DNA from: Phoronis australis
Lineage: Eukaryota; Phoronida; Phoronidae
DNA: 64,000 bases
NCBI GenBank assembly: GCA_002633005.1
Contig: NMRA01000743.1
Coordinates: 62,001-126,000, forward strand
Reading direction: 5' to 3'
The notes beneath the pieces were generated by a model that worked only from the letters and a program-made list of their open reading frames with translations, did not search any database and was not told the DNA's origin. Numbering within the stretch: the first letter of the stretch is position 1; every line of letters begins with the position of its first letter. Made by a program: the position numbers and the translations under genes. Shown piece after piece: positions 37,701 to 52,700 of the stretch.

Positions 37701-40700
37701 GACCCTTTCCCATAAAGTTAACTTCGCTACTGCTGAAGTTTCGTTGTTAACTGTGGTTAACCGCGAAGTTAAGTTTTAGTGTTCCCATCAGCTCCGGAGT
37801 TATAGTTCAGCGAAGTTATACCAAGGTGGCGCTAATATTATCTTTGGTCATGATATTGCCTTGCTGTTTTTGTCAGTGCTTGCCATCAAAAATAGCAAGG
37901 ACCTCTCCCTTAATGGAAACTAGAGTGTCAACTTCACAAGGCAAGCAACAGTTACCATGTTGGGACGATGACGATGTACTTGAAATATATAAAGTTGACT
38001 CTTGAGCAGGCTAATAGCTGATCCAAACAAAGGTGGTATTGAGTGGAGGGAACTTCTTTTGCGTACACTTTGCATTCAGTCATTTTTTGAATGTAAAGAA
38101 TGCAGAAAGGTGCATGGATGAATTGAAACAGAATGGTTATACTGTCAAAATTATAATTATTAGAAGAATTTATTAACAAATTGTAACCAGTCACTGCCTG
38201 CTGTTGGCTAACACGAGCACTGTCCCCTGCTGATAACTCCGATGTCATCGAAGTTAAGTGTTCCCATTGTAGCGAAGTGTCAACACTTGCTTTTAAATTC
38301 ACCTCTTTACTTCGGAGTTAATTCATGCTACTAACTTCGATTCAAGACCATTGACAGAAGCTTCAGTGTTGGAGCCAGTGGGAAAATCTTTTCAGGCACA
38401 TAATTTTATGAAATGTTGAGGCGTCATAAAGGATTAGGTGACCAAGCAGACCAAGCAGCTGGACTGAATAATGGGATATTGTGTTCACATTAGCGAACCA
38501 TTTAATACCATGGTACTCATGGCAACATTTTATAACCAACATTATATGAATTTCTCATATTAGACTCAATGACTTCTACCTTAACCAACATTCAGACGAG
38601 GCCCAAATATCGTGGCCACTATTACGAGCAACGCAAAGCTAGAGGCGTCTGGACTTAATTTCGGTTGCCGATATTCATTGAAAATGTATTTCTATGCATG
38701 AACACAGTTAATCGAGCATTGTGATCTGGCTCATAAAATGTAATAAACAGCCCTATCAAAGTAAAACTGCATTTTGAAATAATACACATTTTCAAGAATT
38801 GATGATTCCACAAACATGCCTAACACAAAAAAGTAGCCTAAATCGGTGAACGAATCGTAAAAACTTGTTCACTTATAACAGTTACGTCAAAATTAGATTG
38901 ACTTCTGCTGCTTGACAGATACGGAAAGCAGTCTGTGCTCAATTATCTTCACCTAAATGGCATTTCACTCTTGAAATATATTTATGTGAGCATATGGACC
39001 CGCATTACTCCTTTTCCCCTCATCTTGGTCTATTCCATTATTCCCTCGTGCAGGACTACACGACGTTTTTCCAGCCTTCGCATTGGTCTGTTGTTATCAC
39101 GTGCCTCGAGTTCGGTCAGCTCTTGGCTCTTATAGGCTGATGATTGTCACGTGTCTTTAGGGGCGTTTTTCTTTGTTATTGTAACCTCGCTTTCAGTTCA
39201 CTTTGTTCTGGCCATTTGTTGTACATCAAAAACTCATTCACTTTTCCCACCCTCTTCCTCCCAGTTTTCGTCATTCTCTCGTACTTCCACGTGGCCGGCG
39301 CTTTTTTTTTTTCATCTTACCAGAGATTACCTATTATACGTTATTTACCTGTTTTCATTTTATTGTAATTGTACTAGTCATAATAAATGACCTTATATCG
39401 CCTACATCAGTCTCCTTTTCATCTCTGGTAACGAGCTTGAGACGCACGTATCATTTATTTATTATTCGGGACATATGTCGATCATAAATAGACTTGGGCT
39501 ATAAGGAACATAAAGTATGGAAATGTGCTGTCTGGACTGGCTGCATGAATAATGAGTTGATCCAGGCCTGTATTCCATGTAAATGACAATGTCATGTCAT
39601 GAAAGTTATAACTTTGCAACATTGGTTGAATAAATGTAAGTAGTTGTGACCTATTGTTTTGTAGTAAATGATCCAATGGTGTTTATTTTCTTGTCGAATT
39701 TGGATATCTAAATCTGTAACCCCCGACCTTCCTGTTTCAGGTTATCAGCGCGAATTGCTGTACAGGCATGAGGACGGGTCGTTTAGTGCCTTTGGTACCA
39801 GTGATCCTAGCGGAAGTACCTGGTTAGTTGCTGTCATAGCTAGTCTTGGCTGCTAAAATCTTATGTTTTGCTTTAAAGAAAGTTGAGGAAGTGTGGCCTA
39901 GTGGGATAGGTGTTCGCTTCTTTTATTCAAGCTTGTGGGTTCAAGTCCCACTGGGGCACACTGCTAGACCAGTGAGTCAGGCCTCTAGCACCTCAGTTTG
40001 GTTTTATCTGTATATTAAAAAAAGCATAAAAATGGTTCCAGGTGATTAGTGCAATGGGGTTACCTGTGCGGCCTGCGCACATCTGGTACGTTTACCAGAC
40101 CATTTGCAATTTTTTATAAAGTCTGTAATAACGTATTAGAAGCAAGGTCTCCTCAAAATCAAGTCATGATTCGTAATTTTGTGTAACAACTCCCAAGCTT
40201 TTATTTTCAACTGACAGTTGAAAGCTCTCATCTTTACTTATGACTTAATGTAAAAAATCTTCAGTTTGGGATACAATAAAGTAGTAAAGGGAATTATTTG
40301 ATTTTGTCAAGTTTCTCAAAAATAACTTTTGATCCAAGTTAACTCTTCTTTATGCTAGTGTGTGACAGGTGTCACTCAGAACATTTGGTAGAATTTTGAA
40401 CACTTGCAGCCACAAGCTGAGCCTCTCAGAACTAGGAAAGTGTCAATTTTTGCCACTGTTTTTGTCTCAGAATGAAGAATATTCACCGTAGTTCCCAATA
40501 GCCTTGCAAAACCTGACAAGTGTTTGGCTTAACTAGTGGTGGGAATCAGAATTTTTTCAGATTGAATAGGTTAATCGGTAAACCTTTCAGATTCGAGGCT
40601 CTATCCTGAATTTGTTTTGAATGACATTGCCACTGAGTATTGGCAAGGCTGTTTATTGTAATCGGTAGTATGAGACTTGATCAAATACATAGAGCTTCTT

Positions 40701-43700
40701 TTCCTCTGGTGATCAGCAGATGGTGCTGCCCTGTGCTACCGGATAAATTGGCGTGCGGCGAAGGTGACTTTATGCGTATTTTTAAAAATTGTTAGCAATA
40801 TCAGATGAACATTTACGTGCAGCACTGTCTTTGAATAAATTTCAATTTGATATTTTTTTAGCCGTGATGTCGGCAACAAGTTGTGAAATCGTTACACTAG
40901 ACTTAATAACCTCCACAGAATTTTCAAAAATTTCACTTTGAACGCCTTGTACATTAAGCGGTTTTATGACGGCTTGAGGCTAACGCTGCATTGTTTGTGT
41001 TGCTCAGTTTGACAATCTAATCATTGACCCTGACCAGATAACAGTATAGTTTATAGGACATAGCACAAAAAGGCAAATTAAGCCCATGCTTAATATAAAC
41101 TTGACCTCAACTGAATTTAGTCAAAGTTATTTACATAATGTTGGTGAAACTAGTTTTTGAGTGAGTTGACTCTAAGCCTTAATACAAAATAAGAATTTCT
41201 AAAATCACAAAATGTTCATAATGTTGGTAACATTTTCCATGAATGTACTAGTAAACAAAGGAAGCCAGATCCTCTTAAAAGTAGGCAAAAAGAAATAAGC
41301 ACAGATTATATCTTAAAGTGCCATTTGATTGTTGCATCATTTGTCAAGAATAATACTTCTGAATTAATGTTATGTAGACTAATTGTGATACCAATCTTAT
41401 GTTACCAACTTGAAATAGTTACACTAAGTGCTCAGTGTTAACAAACTGATCAAGCTTATTTAATGATGATTCAGGCCTTGTACATAATGTGTGCCAGTAA
41501 TATGGAAAAATAAAAATATTTGCCGAAATTGATCATGGTTCCTAACATTGCTGTGAATGCCTGCAAGTCTTCAACCTTTTATCTGATGTTAACTGTGGTA
41601 TAGAACCAACATGTTGTAGGAAAAAATCATGAAATATAATTTCACTTGCCTATCATATTATTCCCTGAATTGATGAGGTTTTACACTACTCAGTTGTTTG
41701 CTATTCGTCTAGGCTGACTGCGTTTGTCGTCAAATCATTCAGTCGGGCTCACATGTTCATCTATATCGACGACAAGATTTTATCTAAGGCAGTGAAGTGG
41801 CTGCTAACTCAGCAGACAAGTGATGGTTCATTCATGGAGCCCGGACGTGTCATTCACTCGGAGATGCAGGTCAGGAGACACTATCAACACTGTTACTGCC
41901 GTCCACTTTACGCATGCTTTAATCGGATATAAGCCCACGTTCCATCCAATGAGCGAACTTAAATTGACCACCTACGGCTCAGAAATTGGTTTCAACTGGT
42001 TCCTTGGATTTATGGGCTTGCAATGGATTGTCAGTTTGCTTTTCCTTTAGACCATGCTTGCCTTGTAAAATTACACACGATGAGGAGTCAACTTGTGCAG
42101 CCCATTCTCTAGTAATAACGAACTATCGGTTCTTTTGAAGTGCTATAATCACTTCTAATTTGACTAGGAAACAGTTTGTGATTGATTTCATACCTTAGTT
42201 ACAGAAATGGTTTCAATCAAAACTTGTTTTCTGGTGATGTAGGGTGTGTTTATATCTGCTATAACTGGGATATCAGGACAATCTTTTCCTGAAGCCCACC
42301 GAGCTGGACTAAAGTTTCCTTGCCTCAATAGCCTCCAGTACAACATTCAGTTGGTAACTTTAGGTCAGGTTGCATTCAGATGCTATGCTTTATGCACTAT
42401 TCTCCATAACGCCAATATAATTTGTCTTTTAAATATTCCATTTTTGCATGAGGGCCATCTCGAATAGGACTTTAATGATTTTTCTGAAAAATCTCAAAGG
42501 TTACATAAAAGAATTTCAGAAAATATAAATTATAATTCACAGTAATTTCTATAGTGTTGTAGATACTTGGCTAAATGCATAGACATGTTGATAAGGGTTC
42601 CACGTAGCTTTAAGCTGTACATAGAATGAACAGTAGGCCACATGTCTCAAAATATTGCTTACCAAGACAGGGGCCCATTTCTGTTGCTACTACAAACAGT
42701 CATAGCATCGAGTAAAAGTGCTTCAGAAAATCAGAAAAAGAAGTTAGTCTGATCAGCTATTTCTGAGATACGGTGGCGAAGTTGGCCAAATTTTGGCATT
42801 TTCCTAAGGTCCTACATATTTTAATCTTATGTTTAAGGTTCCGTCTCTAATTTTTTCTAGGTCCAGCCCAATACGAGTTTCACACTGCTATATCACAAGA
42901 CTTGTTCTACTTTTCCAGGGAGGCTCAGCATCTAATAACCTGTCTCTTACTGCCTTTGTGTTGATTGGATTGGTCGAGTCCAAGGCTGCCAATGTCACGG
43001 TAATGTTTGTGCGCTGTTGTGAAGTGTGCAGATTTCTTGATGGTTCTCTATCACAGAAACCTTAGTGAACCACTGTTGGAACAAGTTTATGACTCTTTGA
43101 TGTTTTTCAATCTGATGTTGTAGTATGCCGTGATGCACTGAGCTTCTCTAAAGAAACCGCAGTCCTGCCGTTGATTCAACTTTTTAAATTCTGGGGACTC
43201 AGGGAACTTAATTCAAGACATTTCTATCAGATGTATTTTGCAGAAAAAATCTGTCCAAAATTACAAAGCTGACCTCATAAACTGGACGGACATTCAAGCT
43301 GGTTTCATCTAGTCTCCGAATTTGCCGCACAAGGCGAAAATGGTTTCTGTGCACAACCTGATTTTGTTTGAGATATTCTTTGCCCATTTAGGACACCAAT
43401 GACATTTTAAGTTGAAGTTAAATTTTTCAATAAAAATAGTGATTAAACATTTAATTTACCGCTAGCTTGGTTTGTACTGCGTTGATGTCAGTCAAGGTTT
43501 ATGGTTGAGTTTCCATTATCTGTAGCAAAGTAACCAGAATGTAGAAATGGCAACTTGGTGGTTGTGTGCAAAGCAAGTAAAGAATGGCCATGAACTGTAA
43601 TAAAAGTTAAAAAAGTTTGCATGTGATAGTACCCTTTTAAAAAGTCTGTTATGAAAGTGGCACTGACTTAACTGTTATAGAGTGATTTAGTTGCTATCAA

Positions 43701-46700
43701 AAAATTCAATTACTGTATCAGTGCAAAACATGAACCCACAGTAATCAGAGCAGTGAAATGAAAACAAAGCTATGTTTATCCTAAATCAAGTAAATTTCGT
43801 CCACAGGTTGACATGGACCTGGCTGTTCAAAAGGCCGTTAGTTATCTGCAAAGTAAAATCGACATGCTGAGTGACGTGTATGCCGTTTCCTTGGTAACCT
43901 ACGCTCTTCACCTAGCCAATGTTGCTGGTGGCCAAGACCAGAGGAACCAAGCGTTCACTAAGCTTAGCAACATGGCAACTAGAGAGGGTAAGATTATTGT
44001 CGGAGTAACTTGCTTACTTTCTTAACGCAATTCCTCAGCCCTAATTCTACGCTCTTCTTCTGTAGAGGTAGAAAAACGCACTGTATGAGTGACATAGATT
44101 CAACACTTCGGCCATGAGCCAAGTGAAGAATGATTTTGTATATCTGTGTTGCTACTCAGTGAGCAACACTGAAGCGTTAATGGCATGGGAATACAGTGAT
44201 TACCTTAAGTTTAAATTACCTCAGCAGCAGAGTACAACTGTAGGACAAGTGACCTATGGATCAGCATTGTGAGTAAATACCTAAGAATCAGAGAGGTCAC
44301 TCTGGTATTCTGGGAGGTGGCTTTGAAGTTGTGTTACCCTGATTTTTATGTGCACAGCCAGACATTTATATGTGGGTGCAAAGGCGTCCGGTGTCCGGGC
44401 GTGTGGCGTCCGCTGCTGTATCTCCTAAATCACTTGCAGGGTCTTATTGAAATTTGGCAATTGTGTTTTTATTAGGCTGATGGCAGACGGCGTTTAGTTT
44501 CGGTTATGGTCTGGCCTTTCAGAGTGTACTTGTCAACGCGACTGTGGTATCACAGTATCTTTCCCGCACAGATCTTCTCCCTCAACAGGAATCCAAATTT
44601 TCTGTATATTATGTGAAAACCGCGAATCGAAAAACTTGACCTTAGTTAGAAGCACGTGGCCAAGAAGCGTTCGCTACATACAAGTACCTGTCATCCATTC
44701 ATGAAAGGGGTAGCATAGCATCGGCGAGAAATCAATACTGGCACTTATTTCCGAAAGTTTCTACTAATCATAAAAACGTTTGCGTTACTTTTATGAGGAA
44801 TTACTAAATTAATCGTAATTGGAGTTTTTAAAGTCAAAATGACAAACTGATAGTGAAAACTTCCGCTCCCTTAAACCCCTGAATCTCCCGATCGTTACAT
44901 CGCGTTCACTCTGGCAAATGAACTCTGATGACACGCACGCACTCATTCACTCACATACGCAGAGGAACTTCAAATAAACATCACGTGACAACAACATGTG
45001 TGTTTGTCGAGAGATTTTCTCGACTTGCAGAGTACGATCTAGCACAGATATGGACTTAATATGGAATAAATTCCGACTCCACGGGAACTTAAAAATGTTA
45101 GGGACGCTATTTTGAAAACTTAAGGAGGAGTTCAGGTATTTAGTTGAGTCGAAACTATATTTTTACTCATGAATTCATGTTAACCTATTGGCGATCGCNG
45201 CGTCACTTTTATGAGGAATTACTAAATTAATCGTAATTGGAGTTTTTAAAGTCAAAATGCCAAACTGATAGTGAAAACTTCCGCTCCCTTAAACCCCTGA
45301 ATCTCCCGATCGTTACATCGCATTCACTCTGGCAAATGAACTCTGATGACACGCACGCACTCATTCACTCACATACGCAGAGGAACTTCAAATAAACATC
45401 ACGTGACAACAACATGTGTGTTTGTCGAGAGATTTTCTCGACTTGCAGAGTACGATCTAGCACAGATATGGACTTAATATGGAATAAATTCCGACTCCAC
45501 GGGAACTTAAAAATGTTAGGGACGCTATTTTGAAAACTTAAGGAGGAGTTCAGGTATTTAGTTGAGTCGAAACTATATTTTTACTCATGAATTCATGTTA
45601 ACCTATTGGCGATCGCGAGGCAGCGACTCATCAGTCGGCGGGTTTTCGCACTGGGATTTTCTGAAAAATGCTCGTGATTTAACAACAAATTTTGTTAGCA
45701 ATGCACTGCAATTTTGTAGAAACTCTGTCATAGGTTACAGAAGCGTAAATTTTATAAATTCTACCTTACGATTTCACCTGTTTCGGAGACCGGGTTTCAA
45801 CCACTTTGGGCTATAATAAGCGCCTCCTCCCTCTTCCAGAAGCAAATTTTTCTAAGTGCCGTGGGCACTTATTTGGGTGAATAGGGCAGTTGCTTGACAA
45901 AATAAATGTTTGAAAAACTAATTCAGGTGTGTTTTTTGTGTTTGGGAATGTTTATTTTCGATACTCCGTGACTCAATGAATTGTCAACGTACAGTAAGGT
46001 CTAGAGCGGCTGTCTTATCTCGAACGCCCGCGCTGCTAACTTGCCGTTGCATGAAACACTCTATGTAATGAAGATAAGAATTGGAGGTAAACGGACATGA
46101 GCCAGTCGTCAATCAAAAGTTACCGCAACAGCAGTACTCAAGAACAAGTATTTGGCAAGCTTAAAATTTTATGTAAAAAAAAACTAATGACTTTGACTGG
46201 GAGTGAGTCTAGTGAGCCCGTACAATGAGAGTCTGGGGAAAAATGGTTCGTACAGAGAGTCTAGATATGGTATCAGAGGTGAAAACTGTCTGTAAAACAT
46301 TTAAATACCGTGACTTACAGGTGTAACTCAATCTCCCATTAGGGTACTTTGCTATGGAACTCATTGCCATCGGCTATGAGACAATGTACTACCTTCAAAT
46401 GAATTTGCCACACGTGCTGATTTTTTCTCTGTGAACTGCTGTTGTGAGAACTGCTACAAATGTCTACACACCCCGTTACATGTACATGTACTTTTTTATT
46501 TAAATTTATTTTAAAGTTCTGTATATTTTCTTTACCGTACACTTAGCTTGTATTTTAAGTTTTTGTAGTTTGCGTTTGTAGATTTAAAAAAATTGTAAGA
46601 TAATAGCACTAAGTGCTTATGTTTCATTGTTAAACCTCACCGACTTTTAAATAAAGATTATTTCTACTGTAACGATTGCAAATATGAGCCGAGACTTTGG

Positions 46701-49700
46701 TCATCTTGTATCGTAACACTGCGACTTGGAATTTCCCACGTAAGCGAGCCTAGTTTTTGGCCTAACAAACATATCGTGCGAATGCGGCCGTTATTTGGTT
46801 GTTGCCAAATCAAGATGAACGCAAACAAAGACAGCCCTCTTCAAGGAGTTGTAAACATGTCGCGGGATAATTCAGAAACGATCTTTGACGCGTTTTGTTG
46901 ACTAGTGTTAGGCTTAGCAGCTAGGATAAGGGTTAAGGATGTTTGCATAATATTAAGTTTTTGACATCTGTCTCTCTAGCTGCCAAGTCACTCAAAGGTT
47001 CAGTTTGAAAATTGGTTGTAATGTGTTCCTGATGCGAAAACCCCGGCTGGTGTTGATTAATTTTTCAGATGTTTTAGATTATTCTGGCGCTCTCTTGGGT
47101 CAATTTTGCATTTTTCACATCTATGCCTGTATCTCAACCGTTTAAAAATCTTTTGGAATTTGGAGATGAGCTCCTGTAGAGAATGGCAAAGCTAGCTAGG
47201 TGACGATGAGTTTCAGACCAATCAGACAAATGCTGTGCGTGCATGATTTCAGTTGTTTTTTTAAGTTTACCGCTATATCTTAGGAGTCCTTGGCTTATTT
47301 TCATGAATTTTAGAAAATACCGTAAACTTTTGGGTTAACGCCCATGCTCAGTTAACCGCCCACCCCCTACTTTAGGTGGATTTTCAATTTAACTGCCCAC
47401 TGCTCGGTTAACCGCCCCTCTGCATTTTTCAAGATTTTCAGTTAAGTGCCCACCTCTCGGTTACAGATGATGATCACAATGAGCGCAACGGCCATCCTAA
47501 GTAATTTTGTTTGTACATTGGCCAGTTTCAGCCTGAACGAAATTCTTACCATTCGAGCCTGAAATATCTACGACCCAGACTGACAGAAAATTGGCGATAT
47601 TTGGTAACCGGGAGGTGCACGCAGCTAGCTATGGGAATGGCACACTCGGGCCTAGGGAACATGGAGCCGGAAAATATCGAAGTAGACTTGACATCGCAGT
47701 TTTGGGGGACATTGGAACGGAGGATTACCGTAAAGCACCGAGTCTTTCCTAACAAAAGCTTAAAAGTACAGCGTCACACCGGTTTCATTTACTTAGGACT
47801 GTTGCTGTTCTCTTTTGATGTGTGACTTTGTAGTGGTGCACGTGCGTAAGTTCCCACACTGAGTGCGTGTTACCTTGACACCAACATGTGATTGACAGGT
47901 TACTCATACGTAGGTCCTACGTGCGTGCTGAATCCCGTCGCTATCTTTGGCCATTAAAAACGAGACGCATATTGAAAGAAGCCGTTATATTACTCGACAG
48001 CCTTTCCAAATAAAGATTGCCTGCCAGGACATTGCGTGTAAACTGCGGGACCGACCAGTGCCGCAGTGCGATAGTGTAGGTGATATTGTAATAGGACATA
48101 ATCTGGACATCTTGCATGTAAAATAAGTGTGTTTTCCACCACAAAGTTGGGTAAGGTGGTCGTTTAAGATGAATTGAAACATCGCTGTTTTGTGACGTTT
48201 TGTCACATATTTATGACGTGGTTCGAAATTTTCTTTTTATTTGAGTACTGGATCGTGTCCACTTACCCCTCCCCCCCGATTCTTGTCGTAGTTGTTTGCG
48301 CAATGGGAAGTGAAAATGCTATTGAGTCACGAAGTGTTGACTATAAACATCCCAAACACAAACTGAATTAGTTTTTCAATCTTTATTACAACTAATTTTA
48401 ATAATGCTCTCTGACTCAGAACTTGACAGCTACCACCGGACTATAACCTCAGCTGTGACCTCTGCAACACGTGAAGCTTGCACGTGCGCACTTCTGCGGT
48501 GTTACCGCTTGCAATCCAAGTGGAGCGCTGCATGGTCACTGGTCATCCGCGCACTACAGTTCTAACAAACTAACAATACCGCAGGATGGCACGGGTGTAT
48601 TACTCAGCAATTTTGTAATTTTATTGTGAATAACTAATCTGAGGGCAACAGAACCTTTGTTGGGATCATCCGCTGTAAGGTAAGATTAACCGCCCAGGGC
48701 AGATGTTTGTCATAATAAGCGCCCATGTTCGGTTAACCGCCCACCTTGGATTTCTTTCAGCGGCAAATTGAAACTGTGCCATACCTCCTTAAGATGGCTT
48801 GCAGACAAATAATAATGCAAAATGTTCGTGACCCATGTCCTAATTGTAATTCCTAAACAATTTTAAAGGTGGTGTAATCTACTGGGATATTGCTGATGTG
48901 ATCAAACCCAAGACTAACAGGTATCGGCATCAAGCCAAGTCAAGCTCAGTTGAGACGACAGCCTACGGTTTAATGACCTACATTCTGAGGGATGAGAGTG
49001 ATGTTGTCAGGATTGGCAAGTGGATGACAAAACAAAGCAATGGCCGTGGTGGATTCGTGTCTACTCAGGTTGGTTTATCTCTGAGGGAGCTAAGATACAT
49101 TGCTGTTCTGTTCAACTAGAAACTATTGGTCTCAGTAATCTCCACCTATTATGGACTTGTTACAAATAGTCCATGTCATGAGATATGAACCACTGTTTTT
49201 TGGCACTTGAAATCAATTTTTGAATTCCCTTCACCCTTCCCTGGAGTGAAATAATTTAATTTTGTGTCATATGTGACTGCGGTAACGTTTCCTCAAATTC
49301 AACCAAAAATAACGGCCAAAATTGTCTTTTTTCATTTTTCAAACACTTACAGTATTGCCAAAGGTGTTCAGAATTTTATTGTGTGTTTGCTGATGACAGC
49401 CGCTCTATATAAAGTTTACAAAATTTATAATAAAGTCACATTGTCTTCTCGTTCATTCTTGTTGAAAATTTTGAGCAAATAAAATTTCTGCATTGCACCA
49501 TATTGTGTTCTAATTTGAAGAAACTTTACAGTACTATAACTGTGTTAAATATGACTCCAAAATGTTACAATCTGGGTACAAATTTAAAGTATTAAGTTGG
49601 TGTTGAAAAATACTATAGATGCGTTTTCAGAAAACACTGATTTTCATCGTAAATAGAGGACATTTAACAAATTTAATATATCATGCACCTTCGCACATCC

Positions 49701-52700
49701 CAGGGAACCAGGAAAAACCCACAAGGCCAGTAGTAATGTGGGTGCTCAATAGAAATCACTATTGAGATGGTTATTTTGAAAAATGTTCAATTTCATAGTT
49801 GTGATAAATTTCCTTTCAGAAAATCTCCCAGGAGCTACACTAGTCTTTGTTTATGTCATGGAATTTAGCTTGATATAAAAGGAGTTTATAAAATGTTGGT
49901 CTCATTTAGTTTGACATCAGCACAGCTAAGCTAAGATTTTGGTATTTATCCAAGGATGGACAGAATTCCAAAATGTACAAACAAGCTTACACAATAAATA
50001 CAAATGTACAATGAATTCTATTATTAAACAAAAAAATTATTTGTACACAATATTCTGAAACCACTTGAGTAGTTTCACAAGTAAATCCATGGCGCAATGT
50101 ACACCTTTTCCACCACTCTCTGTAAGGTGCGATGTTTAAGGAGTTAGCTTTCCAGTTACTCTGTTTGTTTGACCACGTGCAAATTAAGCTGTTAAGTTTT
50201 CAATTTCAAATCAATTTTGAATTAAAATTGGAGCGAGGGTAAACTCAGTTTTTTAAGTTATTTGTCGAATTGCAATTTGAAGCCAAAAAAGAGCTGCATG
50301 TTGCACAAAAACATTTACTACGAAATTCTTTGACCATTGCAATCAGATTGAAAACAATACCCCGCATCTGTAACGACTGTGATTCCAGGGTGAAATCGTT
50401 CCAGACTGTATCTCGCTGCTTTGATGTGGTCATTTTTGTTTATAAATGTTTTGCTGTACGTTAAAAGCTCATCAGTTTCGAACAAATGTAATCATCAGAC
50501 CTTATTCATTTTTCATAGGCTACTAACATTATTGTGAATACTCATAATGCATGGTTGATAGAAGCTTTGACTTGGAACATAAAAACAGTAAAGCATTTAT
50601 TTTGTGTTTCTAATTTTCACGAAAGAATGAAAGAATAAAATACTTACTTGTCCACCATGTCATGTCCTAAATTGGTGAGATTTAAAAAAATATTTTAATT
50701 GTTTTAAGTTTGCAAAAACTGTTGGGAGTAACTGAATACTAGGAAACAAATTTCATTTTAGTTTATGCCTTGTGACCTTATCAAGGGCAACAATCCATCT
50801 GTTTATTCTAGGACACCGTCATTGGTCTGCAAGCCATCTCTGAGCTTGCGCGTCACTTGACGTCATCGGGTACCTCGCTCCAGATCACGTTTTCCTATCG
50901 CGACAAGGATGGTGGCGAAATTACCCAGCTTAAGCCGGATGTGTTTAATTTGAACGCCAACAACAAACTGCTCCTACAGTCAAAGCAGGTATGCCTTTGT
51001 TGTGATAAGTTTTGTAATCTTTGGGTGCTTCCGTTTTAAAAGAAAAACTCGATTTTGCGTGTGAGCATTATCATAAATGTTGGGCTGAAATCTCTCAATT
51101 CACTTCAGATTTTCAGTCTCAATACTTCAATAGTTCTTGTGGTTTCAGTCACGTGACATGAATTGACCTGATTGCTAATCAATGGTAAACGTTTAGTTAA
51201 CATATCTGTTGTATTAAAAACATCTTACTGGAAGCATATTTCATCAAACTATATGAACTTCACAAAACATTTCTTATGCTTTTGAAAATACAACTTTGGT
51301 TACAGCAGTCTACCTAGAACGTGAAAGCAAGCCGACTCTGAATTTTGAGCTCTGAAAATGCACTGTTTTTAATTCTTGTCCTTCATATTGGCTTCGGTAG
51401 TTCTGTAAGACAGTATGCAAAAGATATTAAGGTTAATATGTAGGTCCCTAGAAAAAATCTCATTTTGGTCAACTTTGGAACATCGTATCTCAGAAATGGC
51501 TGATCAAATTCATATGAAACTTTCCAATGCTATTCTTTATACATTGTTCACAGAAACGCGGCTAGGAATTGTGTTAAAGTGTTCCACTTTTGTATGAGGC
51601 GATATAAAAATAGGAGTTATACGATTTTTATGAAAAAGATTTAAAGTTGCTTAGAACAAAAACAATACAGTAATTAAGAAGAACATTTATATCATACGAA
51701 ATTTGGTCATGTTATTGATCTTGTTGTGCTATGAATGAACCGTTCTTTTTGCTGAATTTTCCTAAAGAATCAAGGCCATGTGGCATAATTAGTGGCACGT
51801 TGGTATAAAATCGAAAGCAAATTCTACGGTATTTCTTTTTCTGAAAATATGTACTTTCGCGGAGTTAAATTCTTTAGGTTTGTATAGATATTTGGCTTAA
51901 TGTACAGATTGGTCAGTAAAGTCCTACGTTATAACCTTTATGGGCTTCTGCTGATGGGACCGACCACAGCAATTGAGATCGAAAACACGTATGATTGAGA
52001 CCTAGTTTTTAAGCAAACTTCTGAACGGAGTCAGACATCTTCAAATTTTCTGTGGTGCATCGTGACCGATCACTGAACTGGCTAAGAATGACAACTTGCA
52101 GGATAAATTATAATGCAAAATCGTTGGGAAAGCAGCAGTGTACAACCATGCGGCATTTCTTTGTACTCGAAATTGAACTTGAAATTATTTTTGACATTCT
52201 ATGTTCTACTTTTGGGCGAATTTAGGATGAGTGTCTAATAGTCTGTGCTCAAGTATGTTACAATTTGTGCTAACGAGTGTCAAGACCAAGTTTGCACTTG
52301 ATGACCCGTAGGTTTGAGCTGCAGACTCAAGTAAAAACACAAGATTTTGAGTAAAACCTCAAAACTTGGAGATCATACTCGTAACTAATTGCGTTAATGC
52401 TGAGGTCATCAAGTGCGGGCTAGGATTAGACAGTCATCCACATAAATCATAATGTGCTTGAACACAGAATAGCAGACACTTATTTTAAATTAGCACAAGA
52501 CTACGGAATCGAGTATGAGTGCGAAGATTACACTCCAGGCATTTGAAAATACCATCTCTAGTCTGGATTACTTATTTGAACTTTTGTGACGTTTGTAATA
52601 TGATGGTGGTGTTCATATGGTGTGTTCCCCACAGGCACCAACACAAGCCGCTAAAGTGATGGCTACTGCTAGTGGGAATGGACTAGCTATTGTTTCGGTT

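Larger units (their letters stand above)
43988..48868. repeat. Intron C9-C10, repeat-rich, with assembly junction
   Basis: About 44,230-44,345 carries the 'gtaaatac' repeat shared with about 31.9 and about 62.8 kb; about 44,395-44,470 carries a CCTAGTG-family start unit ('gtgtccgggcgtgtggcgtc'); 44,782-45,616 is the duplication around the n. About 46,090-46,920 and 47,319-48,790 are copies of the TIR transposon. About 47,050-47,320 resembles the CCTAGTG family. No exon found in 4.9 kb. Confidence 0.65.

Noticed and set aside
42246-42467. Frame containing SFPEAH in the C7-C8 intron
   Set aside because: It lacks the Trp and the LW/VW continuation, lies inside the constant region, and has no suitable splice sites.
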